A DNA stretch of 64,000 nt. Origin: Methylobacterium bullatum. Lineage in GTDB: Bacteria; Pseudomonadota; Alphaproteobacteria; Rhizobiales; Beijerinckiaceae. This document shows, in pieces, positions 9,550 to 18,588 of this stretch. The notes below the pieces were generated by a model, which worked only from the letters and a program-made list of their open reading frames with translations, searched no databases and was not told the origin of the DNA. The stretch spans positions 160,001 to 224,000 of the forward strand of contig LR743504.1 of NCBI GenBank assembly GCA_902712845.1. The letters are read 5' to 3'. The translations under genes were made by a program, and so were the position numbers. Positions within the stretch are counted from its first letter, which is position 1. The number at the start of each line of letters is the position of its first letter.

Positions 9550-10394
9550 GGGCTCTTCCCGGCGAGTTCCACGGCGAGGGCGGTCAGTGCGCCGTCGGGG
9601 CGGATCAGCTCGTCGAGGATGGAGAAGTGGTCGTGGCCGGGCAGTTCGGCGACAGTCGAGGCGTTCCCGGCGGACCGCCACGCGCGGTCGTAATCAGCGG
9701 AATGCCGCCGCAATTCGGGCAATTCGTTCGATCCGCACACGATGGCGAGAGGCTTGTCGGAGCGCGGCACCTGCCGGATCGGCGAGAGCACGTCGATTTC
9801 ATCTTGCGTCAGGTGCAGCCGGTCATTGAGCTCGGTGCCCTTGATCGGCTTTAGATCGAACACCCCGCTGATGGCGAGACCGGCATCGACCTCGGGCCAT
9901 GCCATGGCCAGCGCCGCGAGATGCCCGCCGGCCGACCAGCCCGACACGACGAGGCGACGGCGCCCCCTCCCCTCCTCCAGACCGCGTAGGACAACCAGCG
10001 CCGCCCGGATCTCGGCGGCGATTTCGGTGAGGCTGGCATCGGGCGCCAGGGTATATCCCACCAATCCCACATCGAGAGCGTGATGCAACGGTCCTTCGGC
10101 CATGCAGGCGAAATCCTGGCGGGTATTCCGGATCCAGTAGCCGCCATGAATGAAGACGAGGAGCGGCGCATCCTCTGCCCCGCTGCGGAACAGGTCGATC
10201 CGGTTCCGCTCGGCCGGCCCATAGGGGAGGTCGAGCGCGTGGGGGTGGAGCCCGCGAAACGCGGCGCTCTGGGCCCGCCAGCCGGACAGTCGGGCGGCAG
10301 AGTCGGCGACGGCGCCGGTATTGTCGTAGGCGCGGCTCAGGGTCTCCCGGTCCATCCGGCGCCAGTCGCCGGAGGGCGGCGTCGGTCCGCTCAT
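9546..10394 (-). CDS. Kynurenine-formamidase-like alpha/beta hydrolase
   Basis: This 282-aa alpha/beta hydrolase belongs to the BD-FAE / arylformamidase-like branch. The oxyanion-hole motif HGGYW (residues 83-87) and the nucleophile elbow GWSAGG with Ser154 are characteristic of kynurenine formamidases and related esterases. A GHDHF motif near residue 260 supplies the catalytic His. The ATG at 10394 overlaps the ABC ATPase stop as ATGA, so it is the last gene of the importer operon. The context suggests it cleaves an N-formyl or ring-opened amide product of the neighbouring molybdenum hydroxylase. No other tryptophan-catabolism gene is present, so a true kynurenine formamidase role is not assumed. 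Confidence 0.82.
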   Translation of the reverse strand: MSGPTPPSGDWRRMDRETLSRAYDNTGAVADSAARLSGWRAQSAAFRGLHPHALDLPYGPAERNRIDLFRSGAEDAPLLVFIHGGYWIRNTRQDFACMAEGPLHHALDVGLVGYTLAPDASLTEIAAEIRAALVVLRGLEEGRGRRRLVVSGWSAGGHLAALAMAWPEVDAGLAISGVFDLKPIKGTELNDRLHLTQDEIDVLSPIRQVPRSDKPLAIVCGSNELPELRRHSADYDRAWRSAGNASTVAELPGHDHFSILDELIRPDGALTALAVELAGKSP

Positions 10395-11170
10395 GCGGCC
10401 ACGGGGGCGTGGTGGCTGTGGAGCTGCGCCGAGAGCATCCGACGAACGTCGTTGAAGGCCGGGCTCGATACGTCGCGGCGGCGGGCGAGGTCGATTCCGT
10501 GGATCGCATCGATCCGGCCGGGGCTCGGGGACATGACCACGACCCGGTCGGCGAGGAAGATCGCCTCCTCGATGGCATGGGTCACGAACAGCACCGTCAA
10601 CCCGGTGCGGCTCCACAGGTCGAGGAGTTCGTCCTGCAGCCGCTCGCGGGTCATGGCATCCAACGCCCCGAACGGCTCGTCCATGAGGACGATCTCGGCA
10701 TCGTTGGCCAGCACGCGCGCGATGGCGACCCGCTGCTTCATGCCCCCGGAGAGCTGGTGCGGATGGGCGTCGGCGAAGCGCTGAAGCCCGACGAGGGCGA
10801 GGTAGCGCTCCACCGTGTCGCGGATTTCCGCCGCCGGCCGGCCGCGCGATTTCGGTCCGAACCCGATATTGTCGCGCACGGTGAGCCAGGGGAACAGGCC
10901 GTAATCCTGAAACACCATGCCCCGGCTCGGGCCGGGGCCCTCGATGGGTTTGCCCCACATCAGCGCCTCGCCGCCGGTGGCCGTCTCGAAGCCGGCGACG
11001 ATGCGGAGCAGGGTGGACTTGCCGCAACCCGAAGCACCGAGCAGGCAGATGAACTCGCCCTTCGCCACGGTGAGGTTGGCGCCGCTCAGGGCCTGGACCG
11101 TACGGCCCTGGACGGCGAAGGATTTCGACACGCCGCGAATGTCGAGGATCGGCACGGTGGGCTCAGCCAT
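10391..11170 (-). CDS. NitT/TauT-family ABC transporter ATP-binding protein
   Basis: This cytoplasmic ATPase (259 aa) powers the importer encoded with it. Walker A is GASGCGKST (residues 45-53), the Q-loop lies in VFQDYGLFPW, the signature is LSGGMKQR and Walker B is IVLMDEPFGALD, followed by the switch histidine in LFVTHAIEEA. This is the usual nitrate/sulfonate/taurine (SsuB/TauB) pattern. It overlaps the permease gene by 8 bases and the hydrolase gene by 4, which points to translational coupling in one operon. The imported substrate cannot be read from this subunit. Confidence 0.92.
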   Translation of the reverse strand: MAEPTVPILDIRGVSKSFAVQGRTVQALSGANLTVAKGEFICLLGASGCGKSTLLRIVAGFETATGGEALMWGKPIEGPGPSRGMVFQDYGLFPWLTVRDNIGFGPKSRGRPAAEIRDTVERYLALVGLQRFADAHPHQLSGGMKQRVAIARVLANDAEIVLMDEPFGALDAMTRERLQDELLDLWSRTGLTVLFVTHAIEEAIFLADRVVVMSPSPGRIDAIHGIDLARRRDVSSPAFNDVRRMLSAQLHSHHAPVAA

Positions 11171-12008
11171 GGGAGGGGCTCCAGGCGAGGAGGCGCTGGC
11201 CGATCAGCATCACGGCCCGGTCGCAGACGAAGCCGGCGACGCCGATGACGATCATTCCGCAGATGACGATGTCGGTGCGCGAGAGTTGCCGCGCCTCCAT
11301 GATGATGGCGCCGAGGCCGGTGGGAACGCCGGTCATCTCGCCGACGACGATCACCACCCAGGCGAAGCCGAGGCCGAGGCGCAACCCCGTGACAATCGAT
11401 GGCAGGGAAGCCGGCAGGACCACGCGGGCGAATTGCGCCGGACCCCGGCAGCCCAGCATGGCGGCGGCCTCGAACAGGCGCGGCTCCACCGAGCGGACCC
11501 CGAAGATGGTGTTGACCAGGATCGGGTAGAACGCGCCGAGGAAGACGAGGAAATAGGCCGAGCGCGGGCCGAGGCCGAACAGGATCATTGCCAGCGGCAG
11601 CCAGGCAGTGACCGGCACCGGGCGCAGGATCTGCAGGGTCGGGTCGAGGATCTGGCGCGCCAGCGGAACCCGGCCGATGAGCAGCCCGAGGGGCACCGCC
11701 GCCAGGGCCGCGAGACTGAACCCGCCGAAGACGCGGGCGAGCGAGGCGACGAGATGCGTGAGCAGCGTGCCGCTGAAGGCGTCACCCTCCGGTCCGCCGA
11801 TGGCGAGGTCGACCATCGCCGCCCAGACCTCGGCGGGCGGCGGGATCAGGCTGTAGGGCTTGCCCACCGTGAGCCAATGCCAGGCAATGCCCATGGCCAC
11901 CGGCAGAGCGAGCGCGAGAAGGGGCTGACGCAGGCGCGCGAGGCTCGGGAGCGTGCGGCGCGCACCGCCCTCCTCCACCGCCGGCGCGGAAACCGCCGGG
12001 GCGCTCAC
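11163..12008 (-). CDS. NitT/TauT-family ABC transporter permease
   Basis: This inner-membrane permease (281 aa) has six or so hydrophobic helices. The EAA-type coupling loop EAAAMLGCRGPAQF precedes the SLPSIVTGLRLGLGFAW segment, as in SsuC/TauC proteins. I place the start at a GTG (12008) whose last bases overlap the stop of the binding-protein gene as GTGA. Reading upstream in frame continues into the binding-protein gene but is a shadow. About 30 residues precede the first helix. It works with the ATPase and binding protein encoded on either side. Confidence 0.9.
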   Translation of the reverse strand: MSAPAVSAPAVEEGGARRTLPSLARLRQPLLALALPVAMGIAWHWLTVGKPYSLIPPPAEVWAAMVDLAIGGPEGDAFSGTLLTHLVASLARVFGGFSLAALAAVPLGLLIGRVPLARQILDPTLQILRPVPVTAWLPLAMILFGLGPRSAYFLVFLGAFYPILVNTIFGVRSVEPRLFEAAAMLGCRGPAQFARVVLPASLPSIVTGLRLGLGFAWVVIVVGEMTGVPTGLGAIIMEARQLSRTDIVICGMIVIGVAGFVCDRAVMLIGQRLLAWSPSHG

Positions 12009-12970
12009 GAATCCCTCATCGCATCGACGAAGCGGGTGTCGATGAAGCTGGTGAAATCGGGCAGGCGCTTGATCTGCCGGGCCGCCAGCATGTGTTCGGA
12101 ATAGGCCTTGGCCTGTTTGACTTCCGCTTCGCCGAGCTTCCACTTGAACTCGACATTGGGCACGGAGAGTTCGATGGCCTCCCGCTTCTGGCCGAGCTTC
12201 TGCACGGCCATCGCCACGGTGGCGTCGCGGTTGCCTTGCGCGAAATCCGACCCCTTGCGGTGGATCTCCAGCATGGTCTTCACCACCTCCGGCCGCTCGG
12301 CCAGGGTGTCGCGATGGGCGCCGAACACCATGTTCAGGGAGCCCATCTCGGTGCCGTAGGGATACTCGACCAGGGTGCCGATTCCCGTGGAGAGGCTGAC
12401 GCCGGGGGCGGGTTCGGCGCCCACATAGGCGTCGACGTCGCCGCGCGCGAGGGCGATGTGCATCTCGCTGAAGGAGATGCGCACCGGCGTAATGTCTTTC
12501 ACGCCCATGCCCTCCATGCGCATGCGCTCCAGGGCGAAGACCTCCTGGGTCGAGCCGGGCCAGATCGCCACGCGCTTGCCCTTGAGGTCGGCGACCTTCT
12601 CGATGCCCGACCCCGTCTTGGCGATGATGGCCATGCCGCGATTGCAGGTGGAGGCGATGACGACGATGGGCTCGCCGGCCGCGGCGCCCAGGGTGCCGGC
12701 GGCGATCCCGAACGTTCCGAAATCCACCGACTTCGTCACCACCGCATTCTTGCACTCGGTGGGGCTCTCGAACGGGATCACCTCCACGGTGACGCCGGGC
12801 GGCGCGAACTGGGCGTAGAAATACGGCGCGATGGAATGGATCAGCTTCAGCGATCCCATTCGGATCACGGTGGGCGTCTCGGCCCGCAAGGCGGAAGGCC
12901 CGACGAGGGCGCCGGCGCCGAGGCCGGCGAGGAAGGTGCGACGACGAATCATCTGTGCCGGCTCCGTCAT
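12005..12970 (-). CDS. ABC transporter substrate-binding protein (NMT1/TauA-like, Tat signal)
   Basis: This periplasmic binding protein (321 aa) is the first gene of the importer operon. A twin-arginine leader, RRRTFLAGLGAGALVG, near residues 9-24 indicates export by Tat. The body is of the NMT1/THI5 and SsuA/TauA type, with a typical motif pair around DLKGKRVAIWPGST and an AEPAPGV hinge segment. Members of this family bind sulfonates, nitrate, riboflavin or thiamine precursors, and various aromatic or heterocyclic compounds, so the ligand is open. It sits upstream of genes for a permease, an ATPase and a formamidase-like hydrolase. Confidence 0.9.
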   Translation of the reverse strand: MTEPAQMIRRRTFLAGLGAGALVGPSALRAETPTVIRMGSLKLIHSIAPYFYAQFAPPGVTVEVIPFESPTECKNAVVTKSVDFGTFGIAAGTLGAAAGEPIVVIASTCNRGMAIIAKTGSGIEKVADLKGKRVAIWPGSTQEVFALERMRMEGMGVKDITPVRISFSEMHIALARGDVDAYVGAEPAPGVSLSTGIGTLVEYPYGTEMGSLNMVFGAHRDTLAERPEVVKTMLEIHRKGSDFAQGNRDATVAMAVQKLGQKREAIELSVPNVEFKWKLGEAEVKQAKAYSEHMLAARQIKRLPDFTSFIDTRFVDAMRDS

Positions 12971-13125
12971 GATGTGAACCCGGCCAGGGTATGTCGGGAG
13001 ACCGTTGCAAACGAGTGCTGGTTATCGACGATGGTGTTGCGGATTTTGCAACACCTGACGTAGGGCGGAGCGGTGCCTTGGAAATCGCCCTCCAGGCGCA
13101 TGCTCAAGTCGTTTGTCCAAGGCTT

Positions 13126-13228
13126 CACCTCATCCTGAGGTGCCGCGGAGCGGCCTCGAAGGAGCCTTCCAGGGATCGCTGCGGCGTCTGGAGGCCTCCT
13201 TCGAGGCCCGCTGACGCGGTCACCTCAG
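13126..13228. repeat. Palindromic intergenic repeat, copy 1 (interrupted by the IS110 element)
   Basis: This is a roughly 105-bp imperfect palindrome. The left arm carries CTCATCCTGAGG (13129-13140), the middle has inverted CTCGAAGGAG / CTCCTTCGAG blocks, and the right arm begins CACCTCAG. The right arm is cut by the IS110 element and resumes as GATGAGG at 14353. Two more copies lie at 16083-16193 and 17379-17480. They behave like REP or BIME-type intergenic repeats. Confidence 0.85.
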
Positions 13229-13243
13229 CGACTGTGTTGAGGG

Positions 13244-14431
<1,188 letters not shown>

Positions 14432-15280
14432 CTAAAAAGGCCGGTCCAGCGGCACCCGCGCGGCTTCCATCTCGTCCGCTGTCGGCATGCGCAGGATCGT
14501 CGGCGCCTGGCGCCAAGTCGGCGGCAGCAAGCCCAACCGCGCGAAGGCATCGAGCCAGCCGTCCATGGGCCAGAGTCCGTGCCGGGCATGGAAGCGGGTG
14601 GCGTTGGCGATGATGTCGGCGAAATGCTGGAGCGGCGGGTCGAAGGCCCCGTGATACTGGTGATACGCGTGGCCGCCCGCGCTGAACAGGATCGGGATGC
14701 CGGCGGCATCGGCCCGGAAGGCGAGGTCGGTATCCTCGGCGCCGTAGCCGTCGAAAGCTTCGTCGAACCCACCGATCCGGTCGAAGGTCGCGGCCCGGAC
14801 GCCGAAGGCGAGGGACCAGAACAGGCCGGGATTGGCCGTGCGGGCGAGGCCCGCCGCCGGGAAGCTCCGCACCGGATGGGTATGGCCCAACTCGCGCAAG
14901 CCCGCCTCGGTCCAGCCATCGTCGACGGCTCGCGCCGGCAGGTAGCTCACCTCGCAGCAGATCAGCCCGTCGGCCTGGCCGAGATCCACGTCTAGGCTCG
15001 CGACCAGGTCGCCCGAGGGAATGCAGTCTACGTCCAGGAAGATCAGGTGGTCGCCCGAGGCCGCGCGGCGTCCGGCATTGCGGGCGCGGGCGAGCGGCAG
15101 GCCCTCGCTCGGAAGGTCGATGCGGCGAATCGGAAAGCCGTGATCGGGGAGGGGGGCGGGGTTCGCCCCCATCTCCACCACGATGCATTCGGCCGGATGC
15201 GTTCCCCGGCCGAGCCCTTCGAGGAGGCGCGCCAGATGCGCGTCGCGGCCCTTGTTCAGGGTGATGATTGTGGCGCTCAC
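14432..15280 (-). CDS. Family 2 glycosyltransferase
   Basis: This 282-aa GT-A fold glycosyltransferase transfers a sugar from a nucleotide donor. The N-terminal ATIITLNKGR strand, the LARARNAG motif and the metal-binding DVD in LIFLDVDCIP are typical. The C-terminal half has GGFDEAFDGYGAEDTDLAFR, the conserved ED acceptor motif. No membrane helix is visible. The GTG start at 15280 overlaps the PIG-L stop as GTGA, so the two are co-translated. An IS110 element ends 80 bp downstream of its stop. Acceptor and donor sugars are unknown. Confidence 0.88.
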   Translation of the reverse strand: MSATIITLNKGRDAHLARLLEGLGRGTHPAECIVVEMGANPAPLPDHGFPIRRIDLPSEGLPLARARNAGRRAASGDHLIFLDVDCIPSGDLVASLDVDLGQADGLICCEVSYLPARAVDDGWTEAGLRELGHTHPVRSFPAAGLARTANPGLFWSLAFGVRAATFDRIGGFDEAFDGYGAEDTDLAFRADAAGIPILFSAGGHAYHQYHGAFDPPLQHFADIIANATRFHARHGLWPMDGWLDAFARLGLLPPTWRQAPTILRMPTADEMEAARVPLDRPF

Positions 15281-16023
15281 GCGGCGTCTGCCGGCATCGA
15301 GACGAAGATCTCGTAGGGTCCGAGAAAGCGCGCGATCATCTCCGGCGCGAGGCGAAACCCCGTCGGGTCGTCGGAGATGAGGTCGGTGGTCTGCGAGCGA
15401 TGCGCCGCCACGGCCCGCGCCTTCGCCGCCACATGCGCGCCGACATCGACGCGGTAGCCCGACGGAGGACCGCCGACTTCCGTGCCCTGCGGCAGGGTCC
15501 AGCCCCAGACCGGATAGGCGAAGGCCTTCGTCGCGCCGAGCTTGGGCTGGGCGAGCCGGACGATGGCGGCCGCCGCCTGGTGATCGCAATGGGGGTCGTG
15601 CGCCCAGGTCACGCAGACCGCGCCGGCCCCGGATTCCTTGGCCACGGACGCCACCACATCCGCCGCCGCCTGCGCTTCGGGGCCGCTGCTCGGCACCCCC
15701 GCATCGGGCAAGCGCAGGAACGTGACGTTGGCGGGCGCGAGGCCCAGCGCCGCCACGGCTTCCAGAGTCTCCTCCTCACGCAGGGCCCGGAGGCGGAGCG
15801 GCGGATAGAGGGCGGAATGGGTGTGCGAGCCGCAGCCGTCGCTGACGATGACGAGCCGCACGTCGCGCCCGCGCGCGCAAGCCTCGGCGATCAGGCCGCC
15901 GCAACCGAGGCTCTCGTCATCCGGATGCGGGGCGACGACGACGAGGCCCCGTCCATCGGTCAGGGCATCGAGATCCGCCACGGGGAGATTCTCGGCGGCG
16001 GCGAGAAAGGCGTCGGCATGCAT
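15277..16023 (-). CDS. PIG-L family N-acetylglucosamine-type deacetylase
   Basis: This 248-aa metal-dependent deacetylase belongs to the PIG-L/LmbE family. The zinc-binding motif APHPDDE is at about residues 31-37, and the later histidine pair is in HDPHCDHQAA. Family members deacetylate N-acetylglucosaminyl groups on lipids or small thiols. It is followed by an overlapping GT2 gene, so it probably acts on a glycan intermediate of the same pathway. The wider cluster with three more glycosyltransferases is separated from it by a lysR gene flanked by palindromic repeats. Confidence 0.88.
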   Translation of the reverse strand: MHADAFLAAAENLPVADLDALTDGRGLVVVAPHPDDESLGCGGLIAEACARGRDVRLVIVSDGCGSHTHSALYPPLRLRALREEETLEAVAALGLAPANVTFLRLPDAGVPSSGPEAQAAADVVASVAKESGAGAVCVTWAHDPHCDHQAAAAIVRLAQPKLGATKAFAYPVWGWTLPQGTEVGGPPSGYRVDVGAHVAAKARAVAAHRSQTTDLISDDPTGFRLAPEMIARFLGPYEIFVSMPADAA

Positions 16024-16082
16024 GAGTAGGAATCAACCCTTCGAAAAAAGCCGCGACTGCACCCGGCCGCCCCATCCGTGAT

Positions 16083-16193
16083 CCTCATCCTGAGGTGCCG
16101 CGAAGCGGCCTCGAAGGAGACCTCCAGCTCGCGCCGCGATCCCTGGAGGTCTCCTTCGAGGCCTCCGCTTCGCTGTGGCACCTCAGGATGAGG
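16083..16193. repeat. Palindromic intergenic repeat, copy 2 (intact)
   Basis: This is an intact copy of the 110-bp imperfect palindrome. It begins CTCATCCTGAGG (16084-16095) and ends with its inverse, CCTCAGGATGAG (16181-16192), with inverted CTCGAAGGAG / CTCCTTCGAG blocks in the middle. Both outer arms carry the uninterrupted 12-bp sequence that the IS110 element split in copy 1. It lies between the PIG-L and lysR genes. Confidence 0.88.
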
Positions 16194-16267
16194 ACGATGC
16201 CGGGCCAAACCCGTGCCGGTGATTGCGCATCTCCTAACCTGTCGAACCGGAATGCCGCCTGAACAAG

Positions 16268-17170
16268 TCAGGCCGCGCCGTAGCGGTCGTTGAGGCTCGC
16301 GGCGAGGCCGTCGGCGAATTTCGCGGCGGCCACGGGCAGCATTCGCCCGCGCAGCTGGCCGAGGATCAGGGTCATCGGGGAGAGGTCGCGTTCGTCGATG
16401 GGCCGGCTGACGAGGCGCTGGTCGTTGGGGATGCCGCTCGGCACCTGCAGGCTCACCACATCCTCGCGCAGGGCGAGGTTGCGCAGGAATTCGAGCGAGC
16501 TCGATTCGACGGCGGGGCGAAACGGCGTTCCCCGCCGCGCCAGCGCATCGTCGAGATGATGGCGGATCGCCAGCGACCGGTCGGGCAGGGCGAGAGGGTG
16601 GGTGAGGCATTCGCGGAGCCGGACAGGTCCTTCCTCTCGGGCCAGAGGGTGAGAGGCGCGCATCACCACGCAGAGCGTCTGCCGGCAGGTGAACAGGGCG
16701 TGGAGATCCGCCGAGGGCGGCGGCTGCAGCACCAGGGCGAGATCGGCCTCGAAGGAGACGAGGGCCGCCACGGCCTGTGCATGGTCGCGCACCTGAACCG
16801 TGAACGAGACCAGGGGGAAGCGCGCCCGGTAGGCCCGGACCTCGTCCGGCACGATCTGGTTCACGAAAGCCTGGCTGCAAGCGAGCGCCACATGTCCGCG
16901 CCGTACGCCGGACAGGTCGGCGATTTGCGAGCGGACCCGCTCCATGTCCGCGACCTGATCCCGGATATGGCGCACCAGCAACTCACCGGCCGCGTTCAGC
17001 CGCATGCCCTGGGCCAGACGCTCGAAGATCGGCGTGCCGAGCTCGTATTCGAGATCCTGGATCTGCCGGGTGAGCGCCGAGGGGGCGATGTTCAAGGCCT
17101 CCGCCGCCCGGCGGATCGACCCCCGCCGCGCGACCTCGGAAACGTAGGTGAGGGTTCGCAGATGCTTCAT
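16268..17170 (-). CDS. LysR-family transcriptional regulator
   Basis: This 300-aa regulator has an N-terminal winged HTH (residues 1-60, with RGSIRRAAEALNIAPSALTR) and a C-terminal substrate-binding domain from about 90 to 295. I prefer the start at 17170 (MKHLRTL), the normal LysR N-terminus, although its ribosome-binding site is weak. An in-frame ATG at 17239 lies exactly on the junction of the adjacent IS110 derivative and could have been created or exposed by the insertion. The gene is flanked by two palindromic repeats and separates the PIG-L/GT2 pair from the other glycosyltransferases. Its target is not obvious, since there is no divergent partner. Confidence 0.87.
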   Translation of the reverse strand: MKHLRTLTYVSEVARRGSIRRAAEALNIAPSALTRQIQDLEYELGTPIFERLAQGMRLNAAGELLVRHIRDQVADMERVRSQIADLSGVRRGHVALACSQAFVNQIVPDEVRAYRARFPLVSFTVQVRDHAQAVAALVSFEADLALVLQPPPSADLHALFTCRQTLCVVMRASHPLAREEGPVRLRECLTHPLALPDRSLAIRHHLDDALARRGTPFRPAVESSSLEFLRNLALREDVVSLQVPSGIPNDQRLVSRPIDERDLSPMTLILGQLRGRMLPVAAAKFADGLAASLNDRYGAA

Positions 17171-17240
17171 GGAGCCTGTTCGACCGTATGTCTCAGCGGC
17201 GACACGCGCTAAGTCGCTCGTCCCATCAGACCTTCTCATC

Positions 17241-17378
17241 CTTGTAACTTACCGGCCGCATCGTCTGGTATTGTCGACGATGCGGGGCCGGAGGGGACAT
17301 CGGCTCATCCAAGGGCTTTGAAGCCCGGACCTCAGCGCGATCGCCCCTCCGTCCATCCTTCGACCTCGGACAGTCGCT
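17241..17378 (+). mobile_element. 136-bp IS110 derivative lacking the transposase
   Basis: Bases 17235-17377 match the left end of the IS110 element (14216-14358, inverted orientation) with one mismatch in 143 positions. The copy starts at a CT core after CTCATC (17235-17240). It ends where the donor-guide sequence ACAGTCGCT runs straight into GAGGTGCC of a palindromic repeat. It therefore has both junctions of a proper insertion but no transposase. It keeps the 5' hairpin and the complete target loop, and lacks the right half of the donor loop. The single mismatch lies in the loop of the 5' hairpin, leaving the stem perfect. Confidence 0.82.
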
Positions 17379-17480
17379 GAGGTGCCGGAGCGCAGCGAAG
17401 GCCTCGAAGGAGCCCTCCAGTTCGCGCTGCGATCCCTGGAGCCCTCCTTCGAGGCCGCTTCGCGGCACCTCAGGATGAGG
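17379..17480. repeat. Palindromic intergenic repeat, copy 3 (left arm split by the IS110 derivative)
   Basis: This third copy of the palindrome starts at GAGGTGCC immediately after the IS110 derivative. It ends with an intact CCTCAGGATGAG arm at 17468-17479. The missing half of its left arm (CTCATC) is found on the far side of the derivative at 17235-17240. The rest of the 17171-17511 gap upstream of lysR holds nothing else I recognise. Confidence 0.85.
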
Positions 17481-17511
17481 TGAAGGGTTGGACCAACACT
17501 TCAAACAGGCA

Positions 17512-18588
17512 CTAAACCCGGGGCGCGCGGCGCCGCTCGATGCCCGCGATGACCTCTTCGATGATCGCAACCGTGCGCCCGATGGCGTCGGCCTGGACCA
17601 GCCCGCCGATCACCGCAGGATCGAGCGCGAGGCCCGCTCGGACCAGGGCCGGCCAGTCCGAGGCGTTCGGCCATGCGGTGCGGACGATCGCCGCGCCGAG
17701 CTTCGCCAGGGCTTCGGCTTTCGCCGTCTGCTCGTCGAAGGCGCGGGGTTCCGGCAGGCAGAGGAAGCGCTTGGCCCTCGTGGCCACCGCCGCTACGACG
17801 CCGTCGCCGCCGCCGCCGACCACGAGGGCAGCACGGTCGAGATAGGGGCCGGTCTCGGCGACCCAGCCATGGAGATGCAGGTTCGGCGGGACATCGGCGG
17901 CCGGTGCCTCCACCGGGCCGAGCACGTGCCAGTGCCGGTCGGGCACCGCGCGCGCCGCGGCGGCGAGGTCCGAGGCCGAGCCGCCGGTCCCGCCCCGCCC
18001 GTAGATCACCGCGATGGAGCCGTCATCGGGCGCGCCCGCCTTGGGAGCATCCGCCAGGAATCCGGCATAGAGGGTCTTCGCCCGCACCCAATCCGGCGTG
18101 CCGGCGGTCTCGATCTCGGGCGGGTTGAAGGCGAGGAGGCGCTCCGCCGAGCGGAAGCCTTCGAGATGCGGAACATCGGTGCGGTTTCCGGCGAGACGTA
18201 CCACGAGGGTCGGTACGGAGAGGAGCCGGGCCAGGAGCGTCACCTCCACCGAGACGTCGACGATCAGCAGGGCCGGATCGTTGTTCGCCATCCAGGCGGC
18301 GAGCATTCCCATCCGGGCGCGGATCCGGTCGATCCCCACCGGGACGTAATGGAAGCAGTCCGGCCGGATCGCCTCGCCGTCCTGGCCGTCGAAGCCGGTG
18401 AGGCGGTCGTCGGGCAGGTCGAGGATCGCGCCGTTGGCGGTCGAGGTGTCGATGTCGGCCAGGGTGCCGATGAGGGTCACGGGCCGGTCCAGGCGGGCGG
18501 CGATGAGATTCGCGCGCTGCCAGTGGCCGGCGCCCTGATGGTGGACGTAGTAGCCGACGGGACGCCGGTGCGCCGCCGCCTCACTCAC
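17512..18588 (-). CDS. GT28/MurG-like glycosyltransferase
   Basis: This 358-aa protein has the GT-B outline of MurG and glycosyltransferase 28-like proteins. It has an N-terminal GYYVHHQGAGHWQRA loop and a C-terminal half with the IAVIYGRGGTGG and LVVGGGGDGVV segments, where a nucleotide-sugar donor would bind. No signal or membrane span is seen. The start is a GTG at 18588 that overlaps the stop of the upstream GT2 gene as GTGA. It is the third gene of a tight GT4-GT2-GT28 operon on the minus strand. Its sugar specificity is unknown. Confidence 0.78.
   Translation of the reverse strand: MSEAAAHRRPVGYYVHHQGAGHWQRANLIAARLDRPVTLIGTLADIDTSTANGAILDLPDDRLTGFDGQDGEAIRPDCFHYVPVGIDRIRARMGMLAAWMANNDPALLIVDVSVEVTLLARLLSVPTLVVRLAGNRTDVPHLEGFRSAERLLAFNPPEIETAGTPDWVRAKTLYAGFLADAPKAGAPDDGSIAVIYGRGGTGGSASDLAAAARAVPDRHWHVLGPVEAPAADVPPNLHLHGWVAETGPYLDRAALVVGGGGDGVVAAVATRAKRFLCLPEPRAFDEQTAKAEALAKLGAAIVRTAWPNASDWPALVRAGLALDPAVIGGLVQADAIGRTVAIIEEVIAGIERRRAPRV

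Noticed and set aside
11163..13010. A single 615-aa reading frame covering permease and binding protein regions
   Set aside because: Only its last 281 codons match a permease. The rest is an off-frame reading of the binding protein gene, and a GTGA overlap gives a natural start at 12008.
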